64,000 nt of DNA from JAWRCU01 sp033542235 (GTDB taxonomy: Bacteria; Pseudomonadota; Alphaproteobacteria; Rhizobiales; Rhizobiaceae): positions 1-64,000 of the forward strand of contig NZ_JAWRCU010000015.1 of assembly GCF_033542235.1 (NCBI RefSeq), in the 5' to 3' direction. Positions 27,690-37,438 of the stretch are shown in pieces (within the stretch, counting starts at the first letter, position 1; each line of letters starts with the position of its first letter). Below the pieces are notes generated by a model that ran no database searches, was not told the origin of the DNA, and saw only the letters and a program-made list of their open reading frames with translations. The position numbers and the translations under genes are program-made.

Positions 27690-28676
27690 TCACATCCCCC
27701 ATCTCAGCGCTGCCGTGTGCACCGGCGCGTCCCAGAGCCGTACGGCCTCGTCCTCGAGCATCGCGAGGGTGATCGAGCAGCCGGCCATATCGAGCGACGT
27801 CACATAGTTGCCGACGAGCGAGCGCACGATTTTGACGCCCCGCTTCTCGAACAGCATCCTTGCGCTGTTATACATGAGATAGAGCTCCATCGCCGGCGTG
27901 CCGCCGAAGCCATTAACGAACAGCAGCGCGTTGCCCTTCGCGTGCTCGCCGAGATCGCCGGTGATCGCCGTGCAGATCTCCTCGGCGATGGCGTCGGCGC
28001 TTTTGAGCTTGTCGCGGCGTCGGCCGGGCTCGCCATGGATGCCGACGCCGAACTCCATCTCGTCCTCGCCGATCTCGAAGGTCGGCTTGCCGGCTGCGGG
28101 CACGGTGCACGAAGTGAGCGCCACGCCCATCGAGCGCGTCGCTGCGTTGATCCTGTCGCCCAGCGCCTTCAGGTCGGCGATCGGCCTGCCTTCCTCCGCT
28201 GCCGCGCCGACGATCTTTTCGACGACCAGCGTGCCGGCGACGCCGCGGCGCCCGGTCGTATACAGCGAGCCCTCGACCGCAACGTCGTCATTGACGAGGA
28301 TCTGCAAGGCGCCTTCCGTGAGCTCGGCCGCCATATCGAAATTCATGCGGTCGCCTTCATAGTTCTTGACGATGAAGAGCGCGCCGGCGCCGGTATCCAC
28401 CGTCTGTGCCGCCTCCACCATCTGATCCGGTGTCGGCGAGGTGAAGACCTGGCCGGGGCAGGCGGCGTCGAGCATGCCGTGACCGACCAGCCCGGCATGC
28501 AACGGCTCGTGACCGGAGCCGCCGCCTGAGATCAGCGCCACCTTCCCGGGCTTGAGATTCCTGCGGCGCAGGAATTTGTGGCCCTCTCCCATCACAAGAA
28601 TGTCGGAATGGGCGGCAACGAAGCCGTCCAGGCTCTCCGTCAGAATGTTCTCGACGGCGTTGATCAGCTTCTTCAC
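27690..28676 (-). CDS. dhaK: PTS-dependent dihydroxyacetone-type kinase, substrate-binding subunit
   Basis: A 328-residue DhaK subunit that holds the ketose covalently. GGGSGHEP at 51-58, Asp109 in NYEGDRMNF and the hemiaminal His214 in GVGIHGEPG are all present. It is the last gene of the operon and lies 36 bp after the frameshifted enzyme I gene. The substrate may be dihydroxyacetone or a tetrulose such as erythrulose, given the epimerase at the head of the operon. It converges with the XRE gene with a 4-bp gap. Confidence 0.95.
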   Translation of the reverse strand: MKKLINAVENILTESLDGFVAAHSDILVMGEGHKFLRRRNLKPGKVALISGGGSGHEPLHAGLVGHGMLDAACPGQVFTSPTPDQMVEAAQTVDTGAGALFIVKNYEGDRMNFDMAAELTEGALQILVNDDVAVEGSLYTTGRRGVAGTLVVEKIVGAAAEEGRPIADLKALGDRINAATRSMGVALTSCTVPAAGKPTFEIGEDEMEFGVGIHGEPGRRRDKLKSADAIAEEICTAITGDLGEHAKGNALLFVNGFGGTPAMELYLMYNSARMLFEKRGVKIVRSLVGNYVTSLDMAGCSITLAMLEDEAVRLWDAPVHTAALRWGM

Positions 28677-28712
28677 GTTCTCCTCCCTGATTGCCTTACC
28701 CTCTTGCCTCGC

Positions 28713-30318
28713 CTACACCGCAAGCTCGGCGATTGCCGCCTTGGCGGTTGCGAGCTGCGCCGGCGCAACCGAGAAGTCGCGCAGCCCTGCCTTGAGCAGC
28801 GCAGGGATGGCGCGGGGATCGCCGCCGGCGTCTCCGCACAGGCTGACGGGGATACCGTGCTCGCGCCCGAAGTCGGCGATGAGGGCGATCAGCGCGAGCA
28901 CGGCAGGGTTCTGCACCGAGTTCAGATGCGCGACATTGGCATCGTCGCGTGCGGCAGCCATCACATATTGCGTGAGGTCGTTGGAGCCGATCGAGAAGAA
29001 GGCTACATCCGCGAACCCACGAGGCGCTATCGCAACGGATGGCACTTCCAGCATGACGCCAAGCGGCGGCATTTTGTGGGGCACGCCTTCGCGTGCGAGA
29101 TTGCCGGCCTCTTCTGCGAAAAGCGCACAGGCGTGCTCATATTCCTCTGGCACCGCGACCATCGGGAACATGACCTTCAGATCGCCATGCACTGCTGCGC
29201 GAAGCAGTGCTCGAACCTGCACGGAAGACGTCCTGCCGGGCGAGCGAAAGGCGGATGCCGCGCAGGCCAAGAAACGGGTTACTCTCCTTTATGGTCAATC
29301 CCGGGATCGGCTTGTCGCCGCCGGCATCGACCGTGCGGATCGTCACCGGCTTGCCGCAAGCCCATTCGAGCACCTTGCGGTACGCGACGTATTGCGTCTC
29401 CTCGTCGGGTGGGCCCTTGTTGAACAGGAATTCCGTGCGCATCAGACCGATGCCATCGCAGGTCGCAATGTCGAACGTCTCGACATCGGAGGGGGCCGCG
29501 ATATTGAGCTCGATGCGCACCGGCTCTCCATTTTTCGTCATTGCAGGGCGCGTGAGGAGATCCTCGGCACGGGCGCGCCGCATCTCGAATTCGTGCGAGG
29601 AACGGCGAAAGCTCTCTATATCCACCGCGCTCGGCTTGACGATGATGCCGCCGTGCTCGGCATCGAGCAGCGCCTGCCCGTCTACGGTCATGGGCGAGCG
29701 GCCAAGCCCCACCACCATAGGCACGCCGCGCGCGCGGGCGAGCATGGCGACATGGCTCGCCGTGCTCCCCGCAGTGAGCGCAATTCCGCCGCCGCGGCTC
29801 CAATCGGTTTCGAGAAAGCGCGTCGGCGCGATGTCCTCGCCGAAAAGGATCGCGCCGGGCGGGGCATGTTTTTCCTCGCCCTCGACGAGCGCGCTGAGCA
29901 CCTGCTCGCGAATGTCCCTGAGGTCGGCGGCGCGGGCGCGGAAATAGCCGTCTTCGGACGCCTCGTAGCCAGCGATCTCGGCGTCGATCGCGCTGATCCA
30001 GGCGGCGTTGGCAGCCATGCCGTCGCCGATCGCAGCGAAAGCCGGGCCAGTGAGCGCCTCGTCCTCCAGCATGGCGACCTGAAATTCCAGGATCGCTGCG
30101 CTCTCGCCGGAGGCTGTCAGGCTGAGCGTGCCGATGCGCGCGGTCGCATGCCCAATCGCCTTGCGCAGCGCTTCGGCTTCCGCTTCGCGGTCGCCCCGCG
30201 AGACGTATTCGGAATGCGAACGTTCGAGCGGGAACAGCGGGCCTTCGGCATAGCCGGGTGAGGCGGGGATGCCGGTGAGGTGGAGGCGTGAAGGCCGATG
30301 CGCGGATTCGTCAGCCAC
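28713..30318 (-). pseudogene. ptsI: PTS enzyme I (PEP-protein phosphotransferase), frameshifted
   Basis: Enzyme I of a dedicated PTS, which would pass phosphate from PEP to the adjacent HPr. The N-terminal part (GTG start 30318 to about 29221) carries the phospho-His swivel domain (AGSTASHVAMLARARG) and the start of the PEP-binding barrel (GIGLMRTEFLF, NPFLGLRGIRL). The rest of the barrel (QVRALLRAAVHGDLKVMFPM through SIGSNDLTQYVMA and SLCGDAGGD) is in another frame, from about 29219 to 28713. Family enzymes read FRTQLRA here, so loss of 2 nt is the simplest explanation. A perfect 8-bp hairpin (29189-29210) lies just 3' of the break. It may be a real mutation or an assembly error. GTG at 30318 is used because upstream codons run through repeat B3. 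Confidence 0.85.
29189..29210 (-). other. Hairpin just downstream of the enzyme I frameshift
   Basis: GCACTGCT-N6-AGCAGTGC is a perfect 8-bp stem that begins 8 nt after the frame break in the transcribed direction. It may promote polymerase slippage, a sequencing artefact or ribosomal frameshifting. No classic slippery heptamer is present. Confidence 0.6.
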
Positions 30319-30358
30319 AGTCCAGCTCTCGATTCGCAGAAGACAGCGCCCTACGTTG

Positions 30359-30512
30359 CCCCCCTCTGTCCTGCCGGACATCTCCCCCACAAGGGGGGAG
30401 ATTGGACGGCCGCTTAGGTTTCGCCAACCTCGAACGTCGAAGATTGGCGACACCAATGATGACAGCCAATCTCCCCCCTCGTGGGGGAGATGTCCGGCAG
30501 GACAGAGGGGGG
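30359..30512. repeat. Palindromic intergenic repeat, family B, copy 3
   Basis: A 154-bp copy of the family-B palindrome between ptsH and ptsI, inside the dha operon. The arms are near-perfectly complementary and the centre matches copy 2 (CAATGATGACAGCC versus CTCGATGACAGCC) better than copy 1. It would make a large hairpin in the polycistronic transcript. Confidence 0.93.
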
Positions 30513-30551
30513 CGCGACAGGGCGCCGGCCATTAACGTTAGCAGGCGCATA

Positions 30552-30854
30552 TCAAGCCGTTCGCGCATGCGCCTCGCCCTCGTCGAATTTGCGCTCGACC
30601 AGGTCCACGAGCGCCTCAACCGCCTGGCTCGCGCCCTCGCCGGTAGCGCGGAGGTGGAGCACTGCGCCCTTGGGCGCTCTGGCCGCCATCACCTTGACGA
30701 CACTTTTTGCGTCGAACCATGGGCCCTCTGCGGACAGAGCCATCTCGACGCGCGCCGGAAAGCTCTTGGCGAGCTTGGCGAGCTTCACTGCCGGGCGGGC
30801 ATGGAGACCCACCTCGTTGGCGACGGTCACTTTGGCTTCGGCGGTGCCCGTCAT
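30552..30854 (-). CDS. ptsH: HPr-family phosphocarrier protein
   Basis: A 100-residue HPr protein with the phosphorylatable His18 in NEVGLHARPAV and the regulatory-type Ser in FDAKSVVKVMA. It should transfer phosphate from the operon-encoded enzyme I to DhaM. In many bacteria this domain is fused to DhaM; here it is a separate gene, 3 bp downstream of dhaM. A general HPr for nitrogen-PTS would be expected elsewhere in the genome. Confidence 0.93.
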   Translation of the reverse strand: MTGTAEAKVTVANEVGLHARPAVKLAKLAKSFPARVEMALSAEGPWFDAKSVVKVMAARAPKGAVLHLRATGEGASQAVEALVDLVERKFDEGEAHARTA

Positions 30855-30857
30855 GCA

Positions 30858-31259
30858 TCATCCCCGTTCATTTGCCGGCGCGAGCTCATGGGCGACCGCG
30901 ACCACTTCCGTCAGCGCCGCGCCGCTCGAGGCTTCGGTAGCTGCCACCACGGCACCCTCGACGATCGGGGCCTTGCAGATGACGATCTTCCCCGATCTCG
31001 GCTCGCCGATCATCTCGATTGCCATCTCGCTATTGGTTTGGGCGCCGCCGAGATCGACAAGCACCGCCACGCCCGCTTCCGACCAGGCACGGTCGATGGC
31101 CGCCATGATCGCCTCCACGCTGGTGCCAAGCCCACCTCCCGGGTCGCCGCCGCACCAGGCGAGCTGCACCTCCTCGCCGACCATCTGGCGCACCAGATCG
31201 GCCGTGCCCTCGGCGACCTTGGGCGAATGCGAGACGATGACGATGCCGACATTCGTCAC
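30858..31259 (-). CDS. dhaM: Dihydroxyacetone kinase phosphotransfer subunit (EIIA-mannose fold)
   Basis: A 133-residue DhaM EIIA domain with the active-site His11 in IVIVSHSPKVAEG and LVDLGGAQTNSEMA. It passes phosphate from HPr to the ADP bound on DhaL. It consists of the EIIA domain only, whereas E. coli DhaM also carries HPr and partial enzyme I domains. The 4-bp overlap with dhaL indicates coupling. Confidence 0.94.
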   Translation of the reverse strand: MTNVGIVIVSHSPKVAEGTADLVRQMVGEEVQLAWCGGDPGGGLGTSVEAIMAAIDRAWSEAGVAVLVDLGGAQTNSEMAIEMIGEPRSGKIVICKAPIVEGAVVAATEASSGAALTEVVAVAHELAPANERG

Positions 31260-31861
31260 GCAGCGCCTCCGATGACTTCCGCCACAGCGCGGACGATCAG
31301 CGCACTCGAGCGCGCGCCGGGGTCGACATGGCCGATCGAGCGGTCGCCCAGGAAGGAAGCGCGGCCGCGGGTGGCCTTGATCGGCTTGGTCGCCACGGCC
31401 GATTCCTCTGCTATCGTGACGATCTCGGCCATCGACCTGTCGGCGGCGAACGCCAGCGCGACGGGATAGAGCACGTCGAGCATGGTCTTCTGGCCCTGCT
31501 CGGACTTGCCCCGCGCCGCCACCGCGTCGACTGCCTTGGTCAAGGCTGCCGCAAAGCTTGCGCGGTCGGGTTCGGCCGGCAGCTCCTTGCCGAGGGCGAG
31601 GAACAAGGTTCCGTAGAGCGGGCCCGAGGCGCCGCCGACCGTCATCACCAGCTTCGTGCCGACCGCCTTCAGCGCATCGGGCAGCGGCTTCTCCGCGATA
31701 GCGGCATCCGCACGCACGGCCTCGAAGCCGCGCTTCATGTTGAGGCCATGGTCGCCGTCGCCGATCGCCCGGTCGAGGTCGGTGAGCTCGTCGGCGTGAG
31801 CGGCGATCACATCCGCCACCGCTGCGATCAACCCCTTGAGATCGATGCTCGCTGCCGTCAT
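31256..31861 (-). CDS. dhaL: Dihydroxyacetone-type kinase, ADP-binding subunit
   Basis: A 201-residue DhaL subunit that keeps ADP as a cofactor and phosphorylates the ketose on DhaK. The Mg-binding Asp triad is seen in DLDRAIGDGDHG (Asp30, 35, 37), followed by GGASGPLYGT and the C-terminal RGRASFLGDRSIGHVDPGA motif. It begins one base after the epimerase stop codon, so the four kinase genes and the epimerase are likely one transcript. Confidence 0.95.
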   Translation of the reverse strand: MTAASIDLKGLIAAVADVIAAHADELTDLDRAIGDGDHGLNMKRGFEAVRADAAIAEKPLPDALKAVGTKLVMTVGGASGPLYGTLFLALGKELPAEPDRASFAAALTKAVDAVAARGKSEQGQKTMLDVLYPVALAFAADRSMAEIVTIAEESAVATKPIKATRGRASFLGDRSIGHVDPGARSSALIVRAVAEVIGGAA

Positions 31862-31862
31862 G

Positions 31863-32738
31863 CTATGCGGTCATCACCTTTCCGGCCGGCGCCGCCTTCC
31901 TCCAACCCTTCCTGATGTGAGCGTAGCCTTCGCGGTAGACGGCCTCCGGGCTTTCCGCGAAATCGCGCCACACCTTGGTGGCGGCCGCCAGATCCCTCAG
32001 GCCGCGGCCGAAGGATTCGATGGTGAGCCAGCCATCATAACCGCTCCTGCGGATCGCCGCGAAGGTCTCGGCCCAAGGGATGTTGCCGCGCCCGGGCACG
32101 CCGCGATCATTTTCCGAAATGTGGACATGAACGATGTTTCGCACATGTTTGGTGTACGCGCCGATCGGATCGGCTTCTTCGATATTGGCGTGAAAAGTGT
32201 CGTACATCGCCTTGATGTTCGGATGACCGATCTCGTCGATATGGACCGACAGATCCGCCATCGTGTTGAACAGGTAGCACTCGAAGCGATTTAGTGCCTC
32301 GAGCCCGATCGTCACGCCTTTCGCCGCAGCATGGTCGCCGATCGACCGCTGTGAGGAGACCGAGCGTTTCCTCTCCGCGGCGGTGGGCCCCGTGCCCGAG
32401 AAACGGCCGAGCGTCGAATGCAGCGGGCCTGACAGGTATTTCGCTCCGAGCGCCTCGCTGCAATCGATCGCCCATTTCATGTAGTCGATGCCCTTTCGGC
32501 GTGCAGTGACAACCGGCGAGATCAGGTTCATCGACGGATCGCTCATTGCCGAGACGGCGGTGCGGGCGAGCCCGATCCGGTCGAGCATGTCGCCGAGCCG
32601 CCGGTAGTCGTCCGGCGTGCCGGTGAAAACCGGAATTTCGACGCCGTCATAGCCGGTCGCCTTGATATCCCTGAGCAGAGGCTCGTGTTTCTTGCCGACG
32701 CTCGTCGTCCACAGGAACATGCAAAAGCCGATCTTCAT
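31863..32738 (-). CDS. TIM-barrel sugar epimerase/isomerase
   Basis: A 291-residue AP-endonuclease-2/xylose-isomerase-like TIM barrel of the D-tagatose/D-psicose 3-epimerase group. Typical features are MKIGFCMFLWTT at the start, GLEALNRFECYLFNT, the metal-site segment MYDTFHANIEE, VHVHISENDRGVPG and IESFG. It probably epimerises or isomerises a ketose or ketose phosphate so that DhaKLM can handle it. As first gene of the operon it follows two GntR-type palindromes. MKIGF at 32738 is the family start; ten more codons upstream are open but unlikely. Confidence 0.88.
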   Translation of the reverse strand: MKIGFCMFLWTTSVGKKHEPLLRDIKATGYDGVEIPVFTGTPDDYRRLGDMLDRIGLARTAVSAMSDPSMNLISPVVTARRKGIDYMKWAIDCSEALGAKYLSGPLHSTLGRFSGTGPTAAERKRSVSSQRSIGDHAAAKGVTIGLEALNRFECYLFNTMADLSVHIDEIGHPNIKAMYDTFHANIEEADPIGAYTKHVRNIVHVHISENDRGVPGRGNIPWAETFAAIRRSGYDGWLTIESFGRGLRDLAAATKVWRDFAESPEAVYREGYAHIRKGWRKAAPAGKVMTA

Positions 32739-32897
32739 CGCGCAGCCCCCGCATTCCCTTCCTGCCATTTACGGGGAGGGGGTCGCCCGAAGGACGCCTG
32801 CCGCATCCGCTGCGCCTCTTTTCTCGTCAAAATCAATCGTAGTTCCTCCCCCTTGGATGCGGTTGCCGCCTTGTGCTGCACCGTAACGGAGGAATTG

Positions 32898-32939
32898 ATC
32901 TGGTAGGACCAGATAAAAGTCAATCTGGTAGGACCAGAC
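32898..32939. promoter_or_regulatory. Twin GntR/FadR-type operators
   Basis: ATCTGGTAGGACCAGAT (32898-32914, perfect palindrome) and ATCTGGTAGGACCAGAC (32923-32939) are repeated with a 25-bp period. The TGGTNNNACCA core is the FadR-subfamily GntR consensus. They lie 160 bp upstream of the epimerase start. The rest of the 429-bp gap 32739-33167 shows no gene; a small open frame across it is not credible. No GntR gene of the FadR type is in the window, so the repressor is encoded elsewhere. Confidence 0.7.
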
Positions 32940-33167
32940 AGAAGTTAATAACGACTGCGTTCATTCGCTGAGACATGAGGTATAGGCTCAAACGTCTCGT
33001 CACCGGCATCTCGGCAAACCGCATCAAGCCACTGGATAGATCGTGGCATTCAGCCCAGCCGGGAACCCGGCCTCGCGCCTCACGGTTTCATGTTTGTGCC
33101 TTCTTGCCGGCCCGATGAGAGCCGACCTATTTCACCGGCGCCCTCACAATAAGAAGGAGAGAGACCA

Positions 33168-33734
33168 ATGGCGCCAAGACTCAACGTGATCGTCGGCAGC
33201 ACGCGGCCGGGCCGTGTCGGGCCGGTCATCGCCAAATGGTTCGAAGGCTTCGCGCGCGAGCATGGCGGCTTCGAGCCGGTGCTTGTCGATCTCGATGAGT
33301 TTCGGCTGCCGGTCTATGACGAGCCGAATCATCCGCGGACACGCGAGTACAAGAAGGAGCACACGGCCGCCTGGAGCGCCAGCGTTGCCGCCGCGGATGC
33401 CTATGTGTTCGTGACGCCGGAATACAATTTTTTCGCGCCGCCTTCTCTGATCAACGCAATAGACTTTGTCTACCACGAATGGGGTTACAAGCCTGCGGGC
33501 ATATTGAGCTATGGCGGCGTCTCAGGCGGCCTGCGCGCCGCGCAAATGCTCAGGCACTTGCTCACCTCGGTGAAGGTGATGCCGATCCCCGAAGGCGTGA
33601 TGGTCCATGTCCGCCAGTCGATCGACGAGGCCGGCAAGTTCACGGCAGGCGACATGGTGCAAGGCACCGCCAGGACCATGCTCGATGAGCTCTTGCGCTG
33701 GACCGAGGCGCTGAAGCCGCTCCGTACAAAGTAG
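33168..33734 (+). CDS. NADPH-dependent FMN reductase family protein
   Basis: A 188-residue flavodoxin-like FMN reductase. The FMN phosphate loop is GSTRPGRVG (residues 10-18) and the second FMN site is TPEYNFFAPPSLINAID. Such enzymes reduce FMN, quinones, chromate or azo dyes with NAD(P)H. Ribosome site AAGGAGAGAGACC precedes the ATG. It is monocistronic or followed by the Mrp gene after 84 bp. Confidence 0.9.
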   Translation: MAPRLNVIVGSTRPGRVGPVIAKWFEGFAREHGGFEPVLVDLDEFRLPVYDEPNHPRTREYKKEHTAAWSASVAAADAYVFVTPEYNFFAPPSLINAIDFVYHEWGYKPAGILSYGGVSGGLRAAQMLRHLLTSVKVMPIPEGVMVHVRQSIDEAGKFTAGDMVQGTARTMLDELLRWTEALKPLRTK

Positions 33735-33818
33735 GGTGTAGCGTTCTCTACCGCCGCTTGGTGTTGCCTGCGATCTGCACTATGTGGGTTTGAAAGCAGA
33801 TCTCTGAAGAGTGCAGCC

Positions 33819-35006
<1,188 letters not shown>

Positions 35007-35023
35007 GAAAGGTAAGGGCCCGC

Positions 35024-35476
35024 CTACGCCCCGCTCACTTTTGCGTTGAAGCTCGAGAAAAACTCGCCGGCAAGCTTCTTCGAGGTGGAGGTGATGAGGC
35101 GGCTGCCGAGCTGGGCGATCTTGCCGCCAACATCGGCCTTGGCGGCGTATTTCAGCACGGTCGTGTCTGCGCCGTCAGGCTCGATGGTGACATCGGCGCC
35201 GCCCTTGGCGAAGCCCGCCACGCCGCCCTTGCCTTCGCCCTCGATCCTATAGGACTGCGGCGGGTTGAGGTTCTTGAGCTGCACGGCGCCGGCGAACTTT
35301 GCCTTGATCGGGCCGATCTTCAGCACCACGGTCGCAGCGAATTCGGTATCGGATTGCTTCTCCAGGCTCTCGCAGCCGGGGATGCATGCCTTCAGCACCT
35401 CGGGGTCGTTGAGCGCCTGCCAGACCTTCTCGGCAGGCGCGGCGATGCGTTCCTCGCCTTCAATCACCAGAGCCAT
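35024..35476 (-). CDS. CoxG-like SRPBCC protein (CO dehydrogenase subunit G family)
   Basis: A 150-residue START/SRPBCC-fold protein with the CoxG family pattern: ALNDPEVLKACIPGCESLEK, then GPIKAKFAGAVQL and the terminal LAGEFFSSF. CoxG helps membrane recruitment or maturation of molybdenum hydroxylases, but no cox genes are nearby, so the role here is open. The start at 35476 has GAGGAGGG upstream; the longer frame is discounted. It is divergent from the IlvD/Edd dehydratase gene. Confidence 0.87.
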   Translation of the reverse strand: MALVIEGEERIAAPAEKVWQALNDPEVLKACIPGCESLEKQSDTEFAATVVLKIGPIKAKFAGAVQLKNLNPPQSYRIEGEGKGGVAGFAKGGADVTIEPDGADTTVLKYAAKADVGGKIAQLGSRLITSTSKKLAGEFFSSFNAKVSGA

Positions 35477-35626
35477 CGCGGATACCCTCCTCGAGCCTTC
35501 CGCAAGGCCAATATATAGGCCACGGGCGGTTGTCCATCCGACCAAAGTCCGCAGGCGGACAAGACGGCTCTTGTCTGACAAATCAGCTTGCCATATCGAT
35601 GCGCGACGGATCCAGGGAGACACGAC

Positions 35627-37429
35627 ATGACCGGCGCACCATCCAAGAAGAAATTTCGCTCGCAAGAGTGGTTCGACAATCCCGACAATCCGGAGATGAC
35701 GGCGCTCTACATGGAGCGCTACCTCAATTTCGGCCTGACGCGCGCCGAGCTGCAGTCCGGCAAGCCGCTGATCGGCATCGCCCAGACAGGCTCGGACCTC
35801 TCACCCTGCAACCGTCACCACCTCGAACTCGCCAAGCGCCTGCGCGCCGGCATCGAGGCGGCGGGCGGCATTCCGTTCGAGTTCCCGTGCCATCCGATCC
35901 AGGAGACGGGGAAACGTCCGACAGCCGCGCTCGACCGCAACCTCGCTTATCTCTCGCTTGTCGAGGTGCTCTATGGCTACCCCCTCGATGGCGTGGTGCT
36001 CACGATCGGATGCGACAAGACGACGCCGGCGCTGCTCATGGCGGCCGCAACGGTCAACATTCCGGCAATCGCATTTTCGGTCGGTCCAATGCTCAATGGC
36101 TGGCATCGCGGCCAGCGTACCGGCTCCGGCACGATCGTCTGGAAGGCACGGGAAATGCATGCCGCGGGCGAGATCGACTACGCCCAGTTCATGGATCTCG
36201 TGGCTTCGTCAGCGCCCTCGACCGGCTATTGCAACACCATGGGCACTGCCACCACGATGAACTCGTTGGCCGAGGCGCTGGGCATGCAGTTGCCGGGCTC
36301 GGCCGCCATTCCGGCGCCGTATCGCGAGCGCGGCCAGATGGCCTATGAGACGGGCAGGCGCATCGTCGAGATGGTCCATGAAGACCTGAAGCCCTCCGAC
36401 ATTCTGACGCGCGAAGCCTTCGAGAATGCGATCGTCGTCAACTCGGCGATCGGCGGCTCGACCAACGCACCGATCCATTTGAACGCCGTCGCGCGCCATA
36501 TCGGCGTGCCGCTCGACAATGATGACTGGCAAAAGATCGGGCACCAGATCCCGCTGCTCGTCAACCTGCAGCCGGCCGGCGAATATCTCGGGGAGGATTA
36601 TCACCACGCAGGCGGCGTGCCTGCGGTGGTGGCGGAGCTGATGAAGGCGGGGCTCCTGCCTCATCCCAACGCGCTCACGGTCAACGGCAAGTCGATGGGC
36701 GAGAACTGCGGTGATGTCGAGAACCTGGACACAAAAGTGATCCGCCCGGTCTCGGACCCGCTCAAGGAGCATGCCGGCTTCATCAATCTGAAGGGCAATC
36801 TGTTCGACAGCGCGATCATGAAGACCAGCGTGATCTCTAAGGAGTTCCGCGACCGCTATCTCTCCAACCCGAACGATCCGGAGGCCTTCGAAGGCAAGGC
36901 GGTCGTCTTCGATGGGCCGGAGGATTATCACAAGAACATCGACAATCCGTCGCTCGGCATCGACGAGTACACGATCCTTTTCATGCGCGGGGCTGGGCCG
37001 ATCGGCTATCCGGGTGCGGCAGAGGTCGTCAACATGCAGCCGCCTGCGGCCCTCATCAAGAAGGGAGTGCATTCGCTGCCTTGCATTGGCGACGGACGAC
37101 AGTCGGGCACCTCGGGCTCGCCGTCGATCCTCAACGCCTCGCCGGAGGCTGCGGCCGGCGGCGGGCTGGCGCTGCTCAGGACCGGCGACCGGGTCCGCAT
37201 CGACCTGAAAAAGGGCACGGCGAACATCCTGATCTCCGACGAGGAGCTCGCCGAGCGCCGCGCCAAGCTTGAGGGCAATGGCGGCTACCACTTCCCGAAG
37301 CACCAGACGCCCTGGCAGGAGATCCAGCGCGGCATGGTCGACCAGCTCGCGCAGGGCATGGTGCTGAAGCCTGCCGTGAAATACCAGGACGTGGCGCATA
37401 CGAGGGGCGTACCGCGCGACAATCACTGA
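35627..37429 (+). CDS. IlvD/Edd-family dehydratase (sugar-acid dehydratase)
   Basis: A 600-residue Fe-S dehydratase. Cluster Cys in IGCDKTTPA and GYCNTMGTATTMNS, and the catalytic Ser region GDGRQSGTSGSPS are intact. Its length and motifs fit the sugar-acid branch (arabonate, xylonate or similar aldonate dehydratases) better than valine-pathway IlvD. The start MTGAPSKKK at 35627 is chosen; 13 upstream codons are open. The product would be a 2-keto-3-deoxy sugar acid. No aldolase or sugar dehydrogenase gene sits beside it. Confidence 0.88.
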   Translation: MTGAPSKKKFRSQEWFDNPDNPEMTALYMERYLNFGLTRAELQSGKPLIGIAQTGSDLSPCNRHHLELAKRLRAGIEAAGGIPFEFPCHPIQETGKRPTAALDRNLAYLSLVEVLYGYPLDGVVLTIGCDKTTPALLMAAATVNIPAIAFSVGPMLNGWHRGQRTGSGTIVWKAREMHAAGEIDYAQFMDLVASSAPSTGYCNTMGTATTMNSLAEALGMQLPGSAAIPAPYRERGQMAYETGRRIVEMVHEDLKPSDILTREAFENAIVVNSAIGGSTNAPIHLNAVARHIGVPLDNDDWQKIGHQIPLLVNLQPAGEYLGEDYHHAGGVPAVVAELMKAGLLPHPNALTVNGKSMGENCGDVENLDTKVIRPVSDPLKEHAGFINLKGNLFDSAIMKTSVISKEFRDRYLSNPNDPEAFEGKAVVFDGPEDYHKNIDNPSLGIDEYTILFMRGAGPIGYPGAAEVVNMQPPAALIKKGVHSLPCIGDGRQSGTSGSPSILNASPEAAAGGGLALLRTGDRVRIDLKKGTANILISDEELAERRAKLEGNGGYHFPKHQTPWQEIQRGMVDQLAQGMVLKPAVKYQDVAHTRGVPRDNH

Positions 37430-37438
37430 CGGACCGAT

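Noticed and set aside
28713..30318. Programmed ribosomal frameshift as the main explanation for the broken enzyme I
   Set aside because: The hairpin spacing is suggestive, but there is no slippery heptamer and a +1 shift would drop a conserved residue. A 2-nt deletion or sequence error is simpler.
32735..32923. A 62-codon minus-strand frame in the dha operon leader
   Set aside because: It covers the operator region and has no ribosome site or family resemblance.
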